Below, in pieces: positions 7,751 to 15,622 of a DNA stretch of 20,527 nt. Source of the stretch: an uncultured Pseudomonadales bacterium (GTDB taxonomy: Bacteria; Pseudomonadota; Gammaproteobacteria; Pseudomonadales; IMCC2047). The translations under genes and the position numbers were made by a program. Numbering within the stretch: position 1 is the first letter of the stretch; each line of letters opens with the position of its first letter. The DNA lies in assembly GCA_947258895.1 (NCBI GenBank), contig CAMYKE010000003.1, forward strand, positions 1-20,527. The letters are read 5' to 3'. The notes below the pieces were generated by a model. It ran no database searches and was not told where the DNA came from. It was given only the letters and a program-made list of their open reading frames with translations.

Positions 7751-10669
7751 CTGGCTGAGCCTGAAAAATTTTCCCGCCTGTTGCAAGAGGCGAATATCGG
7801 TTATTTCCTCGTAGCTGCCATGCAGGCCGGGTTCGGCGACGTGTGCCCGGCCGTGCGCGACAATCGCGAGCTGGCGGCTTCGCTCCGACACCAGGTATTT
7901 GGCAATTCGTTTGCTGAAGCCTTCCTTATCCATCGCCTGCACGGCTGCAATCAGTTGCTCACGGGTATCGAAGGAGAAATTTCCGCGATCGATTTCATGC
8001 CAGTAGCGATTGGAGCGTTGCGATAGTTGCTTATCCTGCTCGCTCAGCTGAACGATCAGGGCCTGGCGATGGCGCTCAAACTCGTCCGCAGGCATGTCCG
8101 CCAGGTTCGATACAAAGCGGCCGATGAACTGGTTGATTCGCTCGTCCAAAATGGCTGCGCTCGAGTTCGGAGACTGCACCACAAACGCCAGTGCCGGCGT
8201 TTCCAGCATCGATACGGGGGTGCTGAATACGATATAACCCAGTTGCTGTACGGTGCGCAGTTGATGGTAAAACCCGGTCTTGATGACCTGGTTGGCCAGA
8301 GCAAACAGGGCGCGGGTCGCGATCGCCCGGTCATCCCCCTGGAAGTAGGATACGATTGCGGAATCGTCATGCTCCACCTCGAACTGATACAGGTATTTGC
8401 TTCCGCCATCGAGCTTGGCGACTACTGCGCGGGGCACGCGTTGCGCCGTCGCAGTGCCTAAAAACACCTGCTCCAGTTTGCCGGCCATAGCCCGTGCCCG
8501 TTGCTCGTCCAGGTTTCCGTTCGCCAGTGCGACCATTTCGATGGTGGCGAAAAACCGGGGAATATAACTGCGCAATTGTTGTGCATCGATTTTCATAGCC
8601 GCTTCCAGCAGCGCCGCCTCATCCCAGCTCGGATTGATGATGAGACTGGAAATTTTCGCTATCGCCTGGTTGTAGGGCTTATCCTGACGTCGATTCTTGA
8701 GGGAGCGTATCAGCTCCGCCTTGTGCAGGGCGAACTTGGCGGCGTCCACCTTCCCATCGCGCATCACGCCGATAATCTTCTCCAGCAGGATGTCCTGTTT
8801 ATCGTGGTAGCCGGAGATGCGCACCGTTACGCCCCGCAGGTGCTTGTACAACTGGTAGTCGAGCCCCGCCAGCAAGGCGGGGTAGCTGAACTCGTTAAGC
8901 TGCTCATTGATGCCGCGCACCATCAGTTCGGCGAGCACGGCGTTGGCAGGCGAGTCGTTGGCAACAGGAGAGCGAATCGCGAAGTAAAAATTGGCGCGTG
9001 GCGTATTAAAGCTGGTGTCCACCTTGTGCCACAACTCCAGTCCCGGTTTGTTGATAATGTTTTGCGGGCGGGGATCGCCATCACTGTCCGCATCCAGGCT
9101 GGCGAGGTCCTCGGGTACAAACGGATTGGGGCCTGGTAACTGCAGGCCGTCGGGTCGGCGCTCGCCGCTCCATTGCGCCAAACGGGCGACGGGGATTTTC
9201 GCGACGCTGTACCCTGCATCAAAGTGCGGGCTAACGCGGTCAGTGGCAACGCCCCTGGCAACATGGGTCACTAGCATGTTCTCCGGATGCAGATAGCCCA
9301 GGTATTCCCTGAGTAACCCGGGCTGGTATTTTTCCATGGCATAGGGAGCGCGCAATACCTCATGGTAAGGGTACTCATGGAGCGCTCCGGCAAGGCGCGC
9401 CGTGTAGTGAATTGGTTCGCCCTTTTCCTGAAACGCGAAGGCCAGCTCGCTGAGCCGGGCCTGTTCCGTGAAGCGCCACTTGGCGATGCCCTGGTCGGCG
9501 AGCAGATCGATGGAGGCAAAGCTCAGGTCGATGATCTCATCCAGCCGCCCATTGCCGGCTTCCGTTAGGTTGATGCTGATGCGAAACAATGCAAACCCGT
9601 CGCCGGAGGCCCCGAGCCCGGCGCTCAGGCCTTCGGCCAGACCGCGTGCCTTGAGTTCTGACAACAGACTGCCGCGACCCTCGTGCCCCAGCAGGTTACC
9701 CAGATAATTGGTTGGCTTGGTCAGGTAATGGGGCTGCACGTCGGGTATCGGGAATTGCAGGACCAGGCGGCGCAGTTCCTTGACGGGTTCGATATTCACC
9801 CACAACGGCAGTGTTCCCGGCGTAAAAAGCGGGGCTCTGCTGGCTTCCAGCTCCGGCCTGGAGTCGGCTATGGCGGAGAATTTTTCCCGTACCAGTTTCT
9901 CAAGTTCCATGACCGGCTCCGGCCCGAGGACCACCAGAGTCATGCGAGTGGCAGAATAATAGCGATCATAAAACGCCAACAGGGCATCGCGAACGGGCGC
10001 GTTTGGTTTGTCTGCAAGAGTCTCCAGGCTCCCCACCGAAAACTTGCTGAATGGGTGATCCGGGTTGGTTAAGGTCTTGAGCACGTCAAACTGGCGTCGG
10101 CCGTCGCTTTTACGCTTCGATTGATACTCCGAATCCACGGCGTGCTTTTCGCGTTCGACATACTCGGCATTGAATAGCGGCGCGGTAAAGAATTGTGCAA
10201 AACGATCAAGCGCCGGGGCCAGTGCGTCGGGATCGATGTCGAAAAAATAATTGGTATGTTCCAGCGACGTGAAGGCATTGTGACCACCCCCGTGCTCGCT
10301 GATGAACGCCTGGTATTCCCCGGCGACCGGATACTTTTCGGTGCCCAGGAACAGCATGTGCTCAAGAAAATGGGCGAGCCCGGGCCGGTCCGCCGGATCA
10401 TGCCCGCTGCCGACATTGACATCGAGAGACGCGGCTGCCTTATCGGTGGTGGGATCGGAAATAACCAGCACCCGCAGCCGGTTGGGTAGCGAAAAATAGT
10501 GGTACTCACGGTCATCGTTGGCACTTGTGATGATCGGTGCCACGGATGACGCTGTAGGAGACGTGGCAGGACCGGCGCAGCCCGTGACCTGAGTGGTAGC
10601 GAGTATCGCAAATGATGCCAGCAGCGCAAAAGCTGCCTGGGCAAGGCGGGACGTTAATTTAGCGGGCAC
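7745..10669 (-). CDS. M16-family metallopeptidase, pitrilysin/insulinase-like lipoprotein
   Basis: This encodes a 974-residue zinc peptidase of the protease III/insulin-degrading branch. The inverted zinc motif HFLEH is at residues 100-104, and the distal Glu ligand E181 (HAVDSEYQ) lies 77 residues after the second His, the spacing I recall for E. coli pitrilysin. NAFTSLEHTNYFFD and the C-terminal RTVQQLGYIVFS are also typical. Residues 1-31 form a lipoprotein signal peptide with lipobox VTGC (Cys31), followed by a Ser/Thr/Pro linker, so it should be a membrane-anchored periplasmic enzyme rather than soluble like E. coli Ptr. The start is GTG at 10669 with AGGGAAG a few bases upstream. It is transcribed alone, divergent from the acyltransferase and convergent with sbcB. 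The physiological substrate is unknown. Confidence 0.93.
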   Translation of the reverse strand: MPAKLTSRLAQAAFALLASFAILATTQVTGCAGPATSPTASSVAPIITSANDDREYHYFSLPNRLRVLVISDPTTDKAAASLDVNVGSGHDPADRPGLAHFLEHMLFLGTEKYPVAGEYQAFISEHGGGHNAFTSLEHTNYFFDIDPDALAPALDRFAQFFTAPLFNAEYVEREKHAVDSEYQSKRKSDGRRQFDVLKTLTNPDHPFSKFSVGSLETLADKPNAPVRDALLAFYDRYYSATRMTLVVLGPEPVMELEKLVREKFSAIADSRPELEASRAPLFTPGTLPLWVNIEPVKELRRLVLQFPIPDVQPHYLTKPTNYLGNLLGHEGRGSLLSELKARGLAEGLSAGLGASGDGFALFRISINLTEAGNGRLDEIIDLSFASIDLLADQGIAKWRFTEQARLSELAFAFQEKGEPIHYTARLAGALHEYPYHEVLRAPYAMEKYQPGLLREYLGYLHPENMLVTHVARGVATDRVSPHFDAGYSVAKIPVARLAQWSGERRPDGLQLPGPNPFVPEDLASLDADSDGDPRPQNIINKPGLELWHKVDTSFNTPRANFYFAIRSPVANDSPANAVLAELMVRGINEQLNEFSYPALLAGLDYQLYKHLRGVTVRISGYHDKQDILLEKIIGVMRDGKVDAAKFALHKAELIRSLKNRRQDKPYNQAIAKISSLIINPSWDEAALLEAAMKIDAQQLRSYIPRFFATIEMVALANGNLDEQRARAMAGKLEQVFLGTATAQRVPRAVVAKLDGGSKYLYQFEVEHDDSAIVSYFQGDDRAIATRALFALANQVIKTGFYHQLRTVQQLGYIVFSTPVSMLETPALAFVVQSPNSSAAILDERINQFIGRFVSNLADMPADEFERHRQALIVQLSEQDKQLSQRSNRYWHEIDRGNFSFDTREQLIAAVQAMDKEGFSKRIAKYLVSERSRQLAIVAHGRAHVAEPGLHGSYEEITDIRLLQQAGKFFRLSQL

Positions 10670-10804
10670 TTGGGGCTTCCCTGGTTATAGTGAAATGGAT
10701 GAGAGTCGGCATAGTCACTTGAGAACATGAACCTGACGCAGAGTTCGATTGTAACAGGCATAAAGCCATTTTTTCCCAACGGCCAACAAAATCGACCGGC
10801 AGGT

Positions 10805-10832
10805 TTGTGTCCGGGATGCAGCCCCCTATAAT
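10805..10832 (+). promoter_or_regulatory. Putative sigma-70 promoter of the acyltransferase gene
   Basis: A perfect TATAAT (10827-10832) lies 16 bases after TTGTGT (10805-10810), whose first three bases match the -35 consensus. It sits about 58 bases before the ATG at 10891, in the gap between divergent genes. I found no equally good promoter for the minus-strand peptidase. Confidence 0.5.
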
Positions 10833-10890
10833 AGGACCGCACGGCCGGCGCAAAGCGCAACCACACAACCCACCCCCGATAATACGTACG

Positions 10891-11772
10891 ATGCTGCTAA
10901 AATTCTTGTCCAGGCTTTCATTGACCACGCTGTATCGGCTCTCGGATATCCTGTTTGTATTGGTCTTCTATATATTTCGACCCCGGCGCAGGCTGGTTTT
11001 GCAACATCTTCGGCAGGCGTTCCCCGACTGGGACGAAGCCCGCATCACCGCCACCGCACGGGATTTCTTCCGGAATACGCTCGACGTGTTTATGGAGATC
11101 ATCGCGTCCAGCCGGATGTCGCCAGAGGAACTTTCCCGGCGCATGGAACACCTCAACCTGGACCTGGCCCTCGACTATCTGGAGCAGGGACAGTCGCTGG
11201 TGCTGCTGTCCGCCCACATCAGCAACTGGGAATGGCTGCTGTTATCTACCAGCATCAAACTCCCGGTTCCCGTGGACGTGGTCTATAAACCGCTACACAG
11301 TGAGTCCGCGGACCGCTTTATGTTCGAATCCCGTTCTCGGTTTGGAGTCGACCCGATCTCGATGAAGGATTTTGCCAATGAGGTAATACGCCGCAAGACC
11401 CAGCAGCGCGTATACTGCATTCTCGCGGACCAGAAGCCGCGTGGCGACTCCAAGGTGCTGGTGACGGAGTTCCTGAACCGCGAGACCCGGTTTTTCCTGG
11501 GACCGGAGAAAATCGCCCAGTTCGCGAAAATCCCCGTTTTATTTGTCAGGACATTGCGAGTTTCCCGGGGCCACTACACAGTCGAATTTGTTCCCATCGG
11601 TGAACCCCCGTACCAAAAGCAGCGCGACAGCTTTCCCATGACGGAGCGCTATGTTCGCGAGGTTGAGGCCATAATCCATACCCAGCCGGAGAGTTATTTG
11701 TGGGGTCACAAGCGCTGGAAGGGGCAGCCGCCAGCGTCGCCGCCCAACGAGCAGCCGGTTTCCGAATCCTGA
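10891..11772 (+). CDS. Lysophospholipid/lipid A acyltransferase (LpxL/HtrB family)
   Basis: This encodes a 293-residue inner-membrane acyltransferase of the bacterial lipid A biosynthesis family, which transfers secondary acyl chains in lipid A. There is one hydrophobic N-terminal segment (about 11-30). The catalytic H-x4-E motif is SAHISNWEW (H109, E114). ILADQKPRGD is the second conserved block and the RFFLGPEKIA region (family: F-x-G-x3-G) the third. The ATG at 10891 is preferred because MLLKFLSRLS matches the family start; an in-frame extension to 10807 would add a polar 28 residues and overlap the promoter. Which position or chain it acylates, and whether it is lpxL- or lpxM-like, cannot be told from sequence alone. 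It stops eight bases before the heat-shock promoter of the next gene. Confidence 0.87.
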   Translation: MLLKFLSRLSLTTLYRLSDILFVLVFYIFRPRRRLVLQHLRQAFPDWDEARITATARDFFRNTLDVFMEIIASSRMSPEELSRRMEHLNLDLALDYLEQGQSLVLLSAHISNWEWLLLSTSIKLPVPVDVVYKPLHSESADRFMFESRSRFGVDPISMKDFANEVIRRKTQQRVYCILADQKPRGDSKVLVTEFLNRETRFFLGPEKIAQFAKIPVLFVRTLRVSRGHYTVEFVPIGEPPYQKQRDSFPMTERYVREVEAIIHTQPESYLWGHKRWKGQPPASPPNEQPVSES

Positions 11773-11780
11773 ACAAACCC

Positions 11781-11810
11781 CTTGAAGTCGAGATAGTCGT
11801 CCCCATTCTA
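11781..11810 (+). promoter_or_regulatory. Sigma-32 (RpoH) heat-shock promoter of the hsp20 gene
   Basis: CTTGAA (11781-11786) and CCCCATTCTA (11801-11810) are separated by 14 bases and closely match the sigma-32 consensus (CTTGAA, 13-15 bases, CCCCATnT). It starts eight bases after the acyltransferase stop codon. Transcription would start near 11815, leaving a 5' leader of roughly 110 bases before the start codon at 11929. Confidence 0.85.
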
Positions 11811-11901
11811 TGCATTGTAGGCGCTCGATGAGGCCTGCACTAAGCGGCCTGGTCGCAGCGCACTATCCCGAGGAGGATGGAGCGCCATGACAGGCCACAA
11901 C

Positions 11902-11925
11902 CATGTTGCTTAATTTGAGGATATG
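11902..11925 (+). promoter_or_regulatory. ROSE-type RNA thermometer hairpin masking the hsp20 ribosome site
   Basis: In the leader RNA, CAUGUUGCU (11902-11910) can pair with AGGAUAUG (11918-11925), giving eight pairs with a single bulged G at 11908 and a 7-base loop. The UUGCU/AGGA pairing with the bulged G is the hallmark of ROSE thermometers, known upstream of ibpA in enterics. It sequesters the Shine-Dalgarno AGGA (11918-11921), which sits seven bases before the ATG at 11929. Two G-U pairs in the stem would help melting on heat shock. Folding was done by hand; no energy was computed. Confidence 0.75.
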
Positions 11926-11928
11926 ATT

Positions 11929-12393
11929 ATGACCAGACTGGATTTGTCACCCCTGTTTAGTTCATCCATTGGATTCGACCACCTGGCATCGTTACTGGAC
12001 GCCAGCAGCAGAGTCGAACAGCCCGCTTATCCGCCATACAATATCGAGCGTGTCGGCGAGGACAAATACCGCATCTCCATGGCCGTCGCCGGATTCGACC
12101 GGTCGGAGCTAAAAATTGAATCGGAGCGCAATACCCTTACGGTGGGCGGTGTTAAGGCCGATGCCAGGGAAGAGAAGCAGTATTTGCACCGCGGTATAGC
12201 CGCACGCAATTTCGAGCGTAAATTCCAGCTGGCAGACCACGTCAAGGTGGTGTCTGCGAGCATGGAGAACGGCTTGCTTCACATCGATTTGCGACGGGAA
12301 ATCCCGGAGGCCATGAAACCGCGTTCGATCGAGATCTCCAGCCAGGCGAACGAGCAGCTTATCGAAGGCGAGAAGACCCGGAAGAGCGCTTAG
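11929..12393 (+). CDS. Small heat-shock protein, IbpA type (Hsp20 family)
   Basis: This encodes a 154-residue ATP-independent holdase chaperone of the alpha-crystallin family. It aligns closely with E. coli IbpA, including TRLDLSPLFSSSIGFDHL at the N-terminus, YPPYNIE, RISMAVAGF, GIAARNFERKFQLADHV and NGLLHIDLRREIPEAMKPR (from about 123). The C-terminal I-x-I anchor is IEI. The ATG at 11929 is chosen over 11923 because AGGA lies seven bases upstream of it (one base from 11923) and the product aligns with IbpA from residue 2. Expression should be heat-induced twice: by the sigma-32 promoter and by the ROSE-like leader. A strong terminator follows. Confidence 0.93.
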   Translation: MTRLDLSPLFSSSIGFDHLASLLDASSRVEQPAYPPYNIERVGEDKYRISMAVAGFDRSELKIESERNTLTVGGVKADAREEKQYLHRGIAARNFERKFQLADHVKVVSASMENGLLHIDLRREIPEAMKPRSIEISSQANEQLIEGEKTRKSA

Positions 12394-12437
12394 CCGACTA
12401 CAGCAACGCTAGCTGATTAACCGGCACGCTATGCTGG

Positions 12438-12465
12438 AAAGGGGGCAAAAATTGCCCCCTTTTTT
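12438..12465. terminator. Bidirectional intrinsic terminator between hsp20 and the CPXCG gene
   Basis: GGGGGCAA (12441-12448) pairs perfectly with TTGCCCCC (12452-12459) around an AAA loop. It is flanked by AAA on the left and a six-T run (12460-12465) on the right. It should end the hsp20 transcript efficiently and may also act, more weakly, on the convergent minus-strand gene that stops at 12502. Confidence 0.9.
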
Positions 12466-12501
12466 ACGGCCACTCCGCATACCTCAGCGATCAGAAGCTT
12501 G

Positions 12502-12696
12502 CTACTCATCCTCGCGGCGGACAACCAGGTCGAACGTTGCGCCGTTGGCGTCCGGGTTGAGGCTGATATGGATTGGACGGCAACACACCTGGCAATCCTC
12601 AAAATATTCCTGCCTCTCGCCACTGCAATCCAGGAGGACGACCAGAGATTCGCCACAGTAAGGGCAGCTGATCCTGCTTTCTTCAAGTTCTTGCAT
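12502..12696 (-). CDS. CPXCG-motif cysteine-rich zinc-ribbon protein
   Basis: This encodes a 64-residue small protein with CPYCG (near residue 11) and a second pair, CQVC, about 27 residues later, plus HISL after it. Together these form a likely zinc ribbon, matching the widespread proteobacterial CPXCG family. It ends in an acidic/basic tail (RREDE). The function is unknown. The ATG (complement of 12694-12696) is preferred over longer in-frame starts because family members begin just before the CPXCG motif and GAGGGGG lies upstream. It faces the hsp20 terminator and is divergent from the Arg-rich gene. Confidence 0.88.
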   Translation of the reverse strand: MQELEESRISCPYCGESLVVLLDCSGERQEYFEDCQVCCRPIHISLNPDANGATFDLVVRREDE

Positions 12697-12743
12697 CTGC
12701 TGCACCCCCTCGATGGTGCTAAAGTATTTTCTGTCACACGCGT

Positions 12744-12749
12744 TATAAT
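12744..12749 (+). promoter_or_regulatory. Possible -10 box (TATAAT) for the Arg-rich small gene
   Basis: A perfect TATAAT lies in the 85-base gap between the divergent small genes, about 33 bases before the GTG start at 12782. No recognisable -35 is present at 16-18 bases, so it would need an activator or is fortuitous. Confidence 0.3.
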
Positions 12750-12781
12750 AAATACTACACCAGGTAGCGAGGTGAACAGGT

Positions 12782-13108
12782 GTGGTTGACCTTATTCCAA
12801 TCGGGACTGCAAACCGGTCTGCGACCGAAAATAATACCAGCAAAACGCCGGCCACTGTTGAAGAAACCGCCCCGGCCAAGGCGACTGCCGATCAAAGCCA
12901 GCCGCCTCGGGTTGAGCGGCGCCGCGTCATCGATCGACGCCGCAATCGCGGTGATCGACGCTTGCTACAAAAAAACTCGCGCGGCGGCAGGGTAAAAGAT
13001 CGACGTCAAATCAGTGATCGCCGCAGCGGTCGCCGCCAGGCAACTCGCAGCGCCGGTTCCGCGGCTGGTCTGACAAGAAAGGGCCGTATCATCGACGAGC
13101 AGGTATAG
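12782..13108 (+). CDS. Small basic protein with [DE]RR repeats, function unknown
   Basis: This encodes 108 residues with a GTG start; GAGG (12769-12772) lies nine bases upstream. There is a short hydrophobic start (VDLIPIG), a Thr/Ala/Pro-rich acidic middle (14-42), and a strongly basic part (43-85) holding five D/E-R-R motifs at residues 45, 51, 58, 73 and 79. It ends KGRIIDEQV. I do not recognise a characterised family, though similar DRR-rich small proteins seem to occur in other gammaproteobacteria. The regular acid-Arg-Arg pattern suggests a charged helix or disordered nucleic-acid-binding tail. Codon use and the ribosome site support a real gene. Confidence 0.65.
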   Translation: MVDLIPIGTANRSATENNTSKTPATVEETAPAKATADQSQPPRVERRRVIDRRRNRGDRRLLQKNSRGGRVKDRRQISDRRSGRRQATRSAGSAAGLTRKGRIIDEQV

Positions 13109-13211
13109 CCGGGTTCCCGTTGCGCATCCAACGCGTTGCGACGCAACCGCCTTTTGGGTGAAGTGCAGCAGTTCGCTGCGCCAGGGCGCGTAGACCCACA
13201 ATAAAAGGCGC

Positions 13212-13240
13212 TGTAAATGTTCCCCACACTCAGGTAAAAT
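13212..13240 (+). promoter_or_regulatory. Weak candidate promoter of serA-serC
   Basis: TAAAAT (13235-13240) resembles a -10 box, with a poor -35 (TGTAAA, 13212-13217) 17 bases upstream. It is about 33 bases before the serA ATG. The preceding 13109-13211 holds only short palindromes such as GTTGCG-A-CGCAAC (13135-13147) and no gene. Confidence 0.25.
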
Positions 13241-13272
13241 CGCCCCCTTTTTTGCTAGCCGAGTGGTCATCC

Positions 13273-14442
13273 ATGTTTAAAATTCAAACGCTTAATGCAA
13301 TTTCGGTCAAGGGACTGGAGCGCCTGCCCCGGGATAAGTATGAAGTCGCATCAGAGATTGGTCATGCCGATGCGATACTCCTTCGCAGTCATAAATTGAC
13401 CCCTTCGGAAATTGCGCCGACCGTCAAGGCGATTGCACGCGCCGGCGCTGGCGTAAACAACGTGCCGGTGGAGCAGATGACCGAGCTGGGCATCCCGGTA
13501 TTCAATACCCCCGGCGCCAACGCCAACGCGGTGAAGGAACTGGTGCTGGCGGGCCTGCTACTCGGATCACGCGGTATTCTGCAAGGCATTGGCTATGCGA
13601 ACAGCCTGAAGAATATGGATGATGCAGCGGCGATGAACAAGCTTCTGGAAAAAGAAAAGAAGCGTTTCAGCGGCCAGGAAATTGCCGGTAAGACCCTGGG
13701 CGTTATCGGGCTCGGCGCAATCGGCGCGCGGGTGGCGCGCATGGGCCTGGAACTCGGGATGGAAGTGCTGGGCTACGATCCTGCCATCTCGGTCGACGCC
13801 GCGTGGCGCCTGCCAAGCAATGTCAAGAAGATGGAAAACCTGCAGTCGCTGCTGGCGCGGGCAGATTTTGTGACGCTGCATTTGCCGGTACTCGAGAGCA
13901 CCTACCATCTCATCAACGCCGAGCGGCTCGCCACCATGAAACCGGATGCCTGTGTGCTCAATTTCGCACGTGGCGAGATCGTCGACAACAGCGCAATTGC
14001 CGCAGCGCTGAACAACGACAAGTTGCGCCTCTACGTAACCGATTTCCCGGCTCCACAATTGTTCGACACGGACAAGGTGATTCTGATGCCGCATATCGGT
14101 GCCAGCACCCGGGAAGCGGAAGAAAACTGCGCGGTGATGGCTGCAGAACAGCTGATGGATTTCCTTGAGAATGGCAATATCAAGAACTCGGTAAATTTTC
14201 CAACCCTGTACCTTGAACGGACCACCAGTTATCGGCTGGCGCTGGTCAACAAAAACGTACCGCGCATGCTGGGTGGTGTATTGTCGGTATTGGCCGATCT
14301 CAACATTAATGTCGTGGATATGTTGAACAAGAGTCGCGATGAAATTGCCTATAACCTGATCGATATCGAATCGCCGGTCGGGGACGACCTTGTCAAGCGT
14401 CTGCATGACATCGAAGGCGTTATCAGCGTCCGCGCCATTTAA
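13273..14442 (+). CDS. serA: D-3-phosphoglycerate dehydrogenase, short type with C-terminal ACT domain
   Basis: This 389-residue enzyme oxidises 3-phosphoglycerate to 3-phosphohydroxypyruvate with NAD, the first step of serine synthesis. The Rossmann motif GLGAIG sits at 146-151 with NAD-selecting D169. RGE (R233) and PHIGAST (H274) supply the catalytic Arg and His. The usual Glu of the FxxEP motif is absent, with DFPAP in its place. About 315-389 form an ACT domain (LADLNINVVDMLNKSRDEIAYNLIDIE), a likely serine-feedback site. VLNFARGEIVDN, ENCAVMAAEQLMDFLENGNIKNSVNFP and the length are those of the short form common in Firmicutes and Bacteroidetes, not E. coli SerA. The ATG at 13273 matches the family start; an upstream TTG start would add seven residues. 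It forms an operon with serC. Confidence 0.93.
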   Translation: MFKIQTLNAISVKGLERLPRDKYEVASEIGHADAILLRSHKLTPSEIAPTVKAIARAGAGVNNVPVEQMTELGIPVFNTPGANANAVKELVLAGLLLGSRGILQGIGYANSLKNMDDAAAMNKLLEKEKKRFSGQEIAGKTLGVIGLGAIGARVARMGLELGMEVLGYDPAISVDAAWRLPSNVKKMENLQSLLARADFVTLHLPVLESTYHLINAERLATMKPDACVLNFARGEIVDNSAIAAALNNDKLRLYVTDFPAPQLFDTDKVILMPHIGASTREAEENCAVMAAEQLMDFLENGNIKNSVNFPTLYLERTTSYRLALVNKNVPRMLGGVLSVLADLNINVVDMLNKSRDEIAYNLIDIESPVGDDLVKRLHDIEGVISVRAI

Positions 14443-14484
14443 TCGCGATTGCGGCATCCGGAGATTGCAAAGCACGGATTCAAT

Positions 14485-15576
14485 ATGACCAAACGCGTAT
14501 ACAATTTTGGCGCGGGACCGACCATGCTTCCCACGCCAGTGATGGAGCAGGTCAGGGATGAATTCCTGAATTACCGCGGGCTTGGCGCTTCAGTGATCGA
14601 GATCAGCCATCGCTCCAGGGAGTTTGAGGAAATCATCGCCGGCGCGGACCAGTTGATCCGGGAACTGAGCGGTCTGCCGGATAATTACCGGATTCTCTAC
14701 GTGGCCGGTGGCGCGAGAATGCAATTTTCGGCGATGCCGATGAACCTGATAAACCGGCTGCCGTCACGCAAGGCACTGTATTTTGAGAGCGGTGACTTTG
14801 CCAAATGGGCGCGGCTGGAGGCGGAGCGCTATGGCGACGTCCGGGTCGTCGCCTCCAGTGAGGGCAACCAGTTCGATCGTATACCCGAGGTTGATCCGCA
14901 GCGCATTGAGCAGGATGCGTGCTACGCGCACCTGACCAGTAATAATACACTGTACGGCACTCGCTGGCATGATTTCCCCGACACCGGCGCGGTGCCACTG
15001 GTGATCGATGCGACCTCGGAGATTTTTTCACGGGTCTGGGATTACTCCCGGTTTGGTGCGGTGTATGCCGGCTTCCAGAAAAATCTGGGTCCCGCCGGGC
15101 TCGCGCTGGTGTTGATTCGTGAGGATCTGCTGGGGCATGCAATGCCCGAGACGCCATCGTTATTGAATTACGCCGAGCACGCCAAAAGCCATTCGCTGGC
15201 CAACACCATCAATACCTTTGCCGTCTACGTATTGCGCCTGGTGCTGGAGTGGATGAAGGCGCAGGGCGGGATCAAGGCGCTTGAAGCGCGAAATGATGCG
15301 AAGGCGCGCATATTGTATGAAGTGCTGGATAGCAGCGATTTTTACCGCGGTATTGCGGATCCGGAACACCGCTCTGCCATGAACGTAACCTTTCGGCTGC
15401 CCGATGCGAAATTACTGGCACAATTCCTGGAGCAAGCGTCCGCAGTCGGACTCTACGCCCTCAAGGGGCATAGCAAGGTCGGGGGAGCGCGCGCCTCGAT
15501 CTACAATCCCATGCCACTCGAGGGGGTGCAGGCGCTGGCGCAATTTATGCGCGAGTTTGAAAGGCGTTACGGCTAA
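14485..15576 (+). CDS. serC: Phosphoserine aminotransferase
   Basis: This 363-residue PLP enzyme converts 3-phosphohydroxypyruvate and glutamate to phosphoserine, and acts also in pyridoxal phosphate synthesis. Signatures are YNFGAGPTMLP (N-terminus), EISHRS, GGARMQF (PLP phosphate region), TSNNTLYGT, D175 (VIDATSEIFS), and the Schiff-base Lys199 in AGFQKNLGPAG. The C-terminal motif LKGHSKVGGARASIYNPMPLEGV is intact. The ATG at 14485 gives the canonical start; an earlier in-frame ATG at 14449 would add 12 unrelated residues. It follows serA by 42 bases, so both steps are probably made from one transcript. Several motifs differ from the enteric type, as for serA. The last enzyme (SerB) is not in the window. 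Confidence 0.95.
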   Translation: MTKRVYNFGAGPTMLPTPVMEQVRDEFLNYRGLGASVIEISHRSREFEEIIAGADQLIRELSGLPDNYRILYVAGGARMQFSAMPMNLINRLPSRKALYFESGDFAKWARLEAERYGDVRVVASSEGNQFDRIPEVDPQRIEQDACYAHLTSNNTLYGTRWHDFPDTGAVPLVIDATSEIFSRVWDYSRFGAVYAGFQKNLGPAGLALVLIREDLLGHAMPETPSLLNYAEHAKSHSLANTINTFAVYVLRLVLEWMKAQGGIKALEARNDAKARILYEVLDSSDFYRGIADPEHRSAMNVTFRLPDAKLLAQFLEQASAVGLYALKGHSKVGGARASIYNPMPLEGVQALAQFMREFERRYG

Positions 15577-15622
15577 CCGCCCGACTCTGCTACAGTGGTT
15601 GCTCGTGACATCCACTACCTGG

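Noticed and set aside
8501..9139. 212-codon plus-strand open frame inside the M16 peptidase gene
   Set aside because: The minus-strand gene has continuous family sequence there; the plus frame is a codon-bias shadow.
13567..14475. 302-codon open frame on the minus strand across serA
   Set aside because: It is antisense to a clear serA; His/Gln/Val-rich shadow composition with no recognisable domain.
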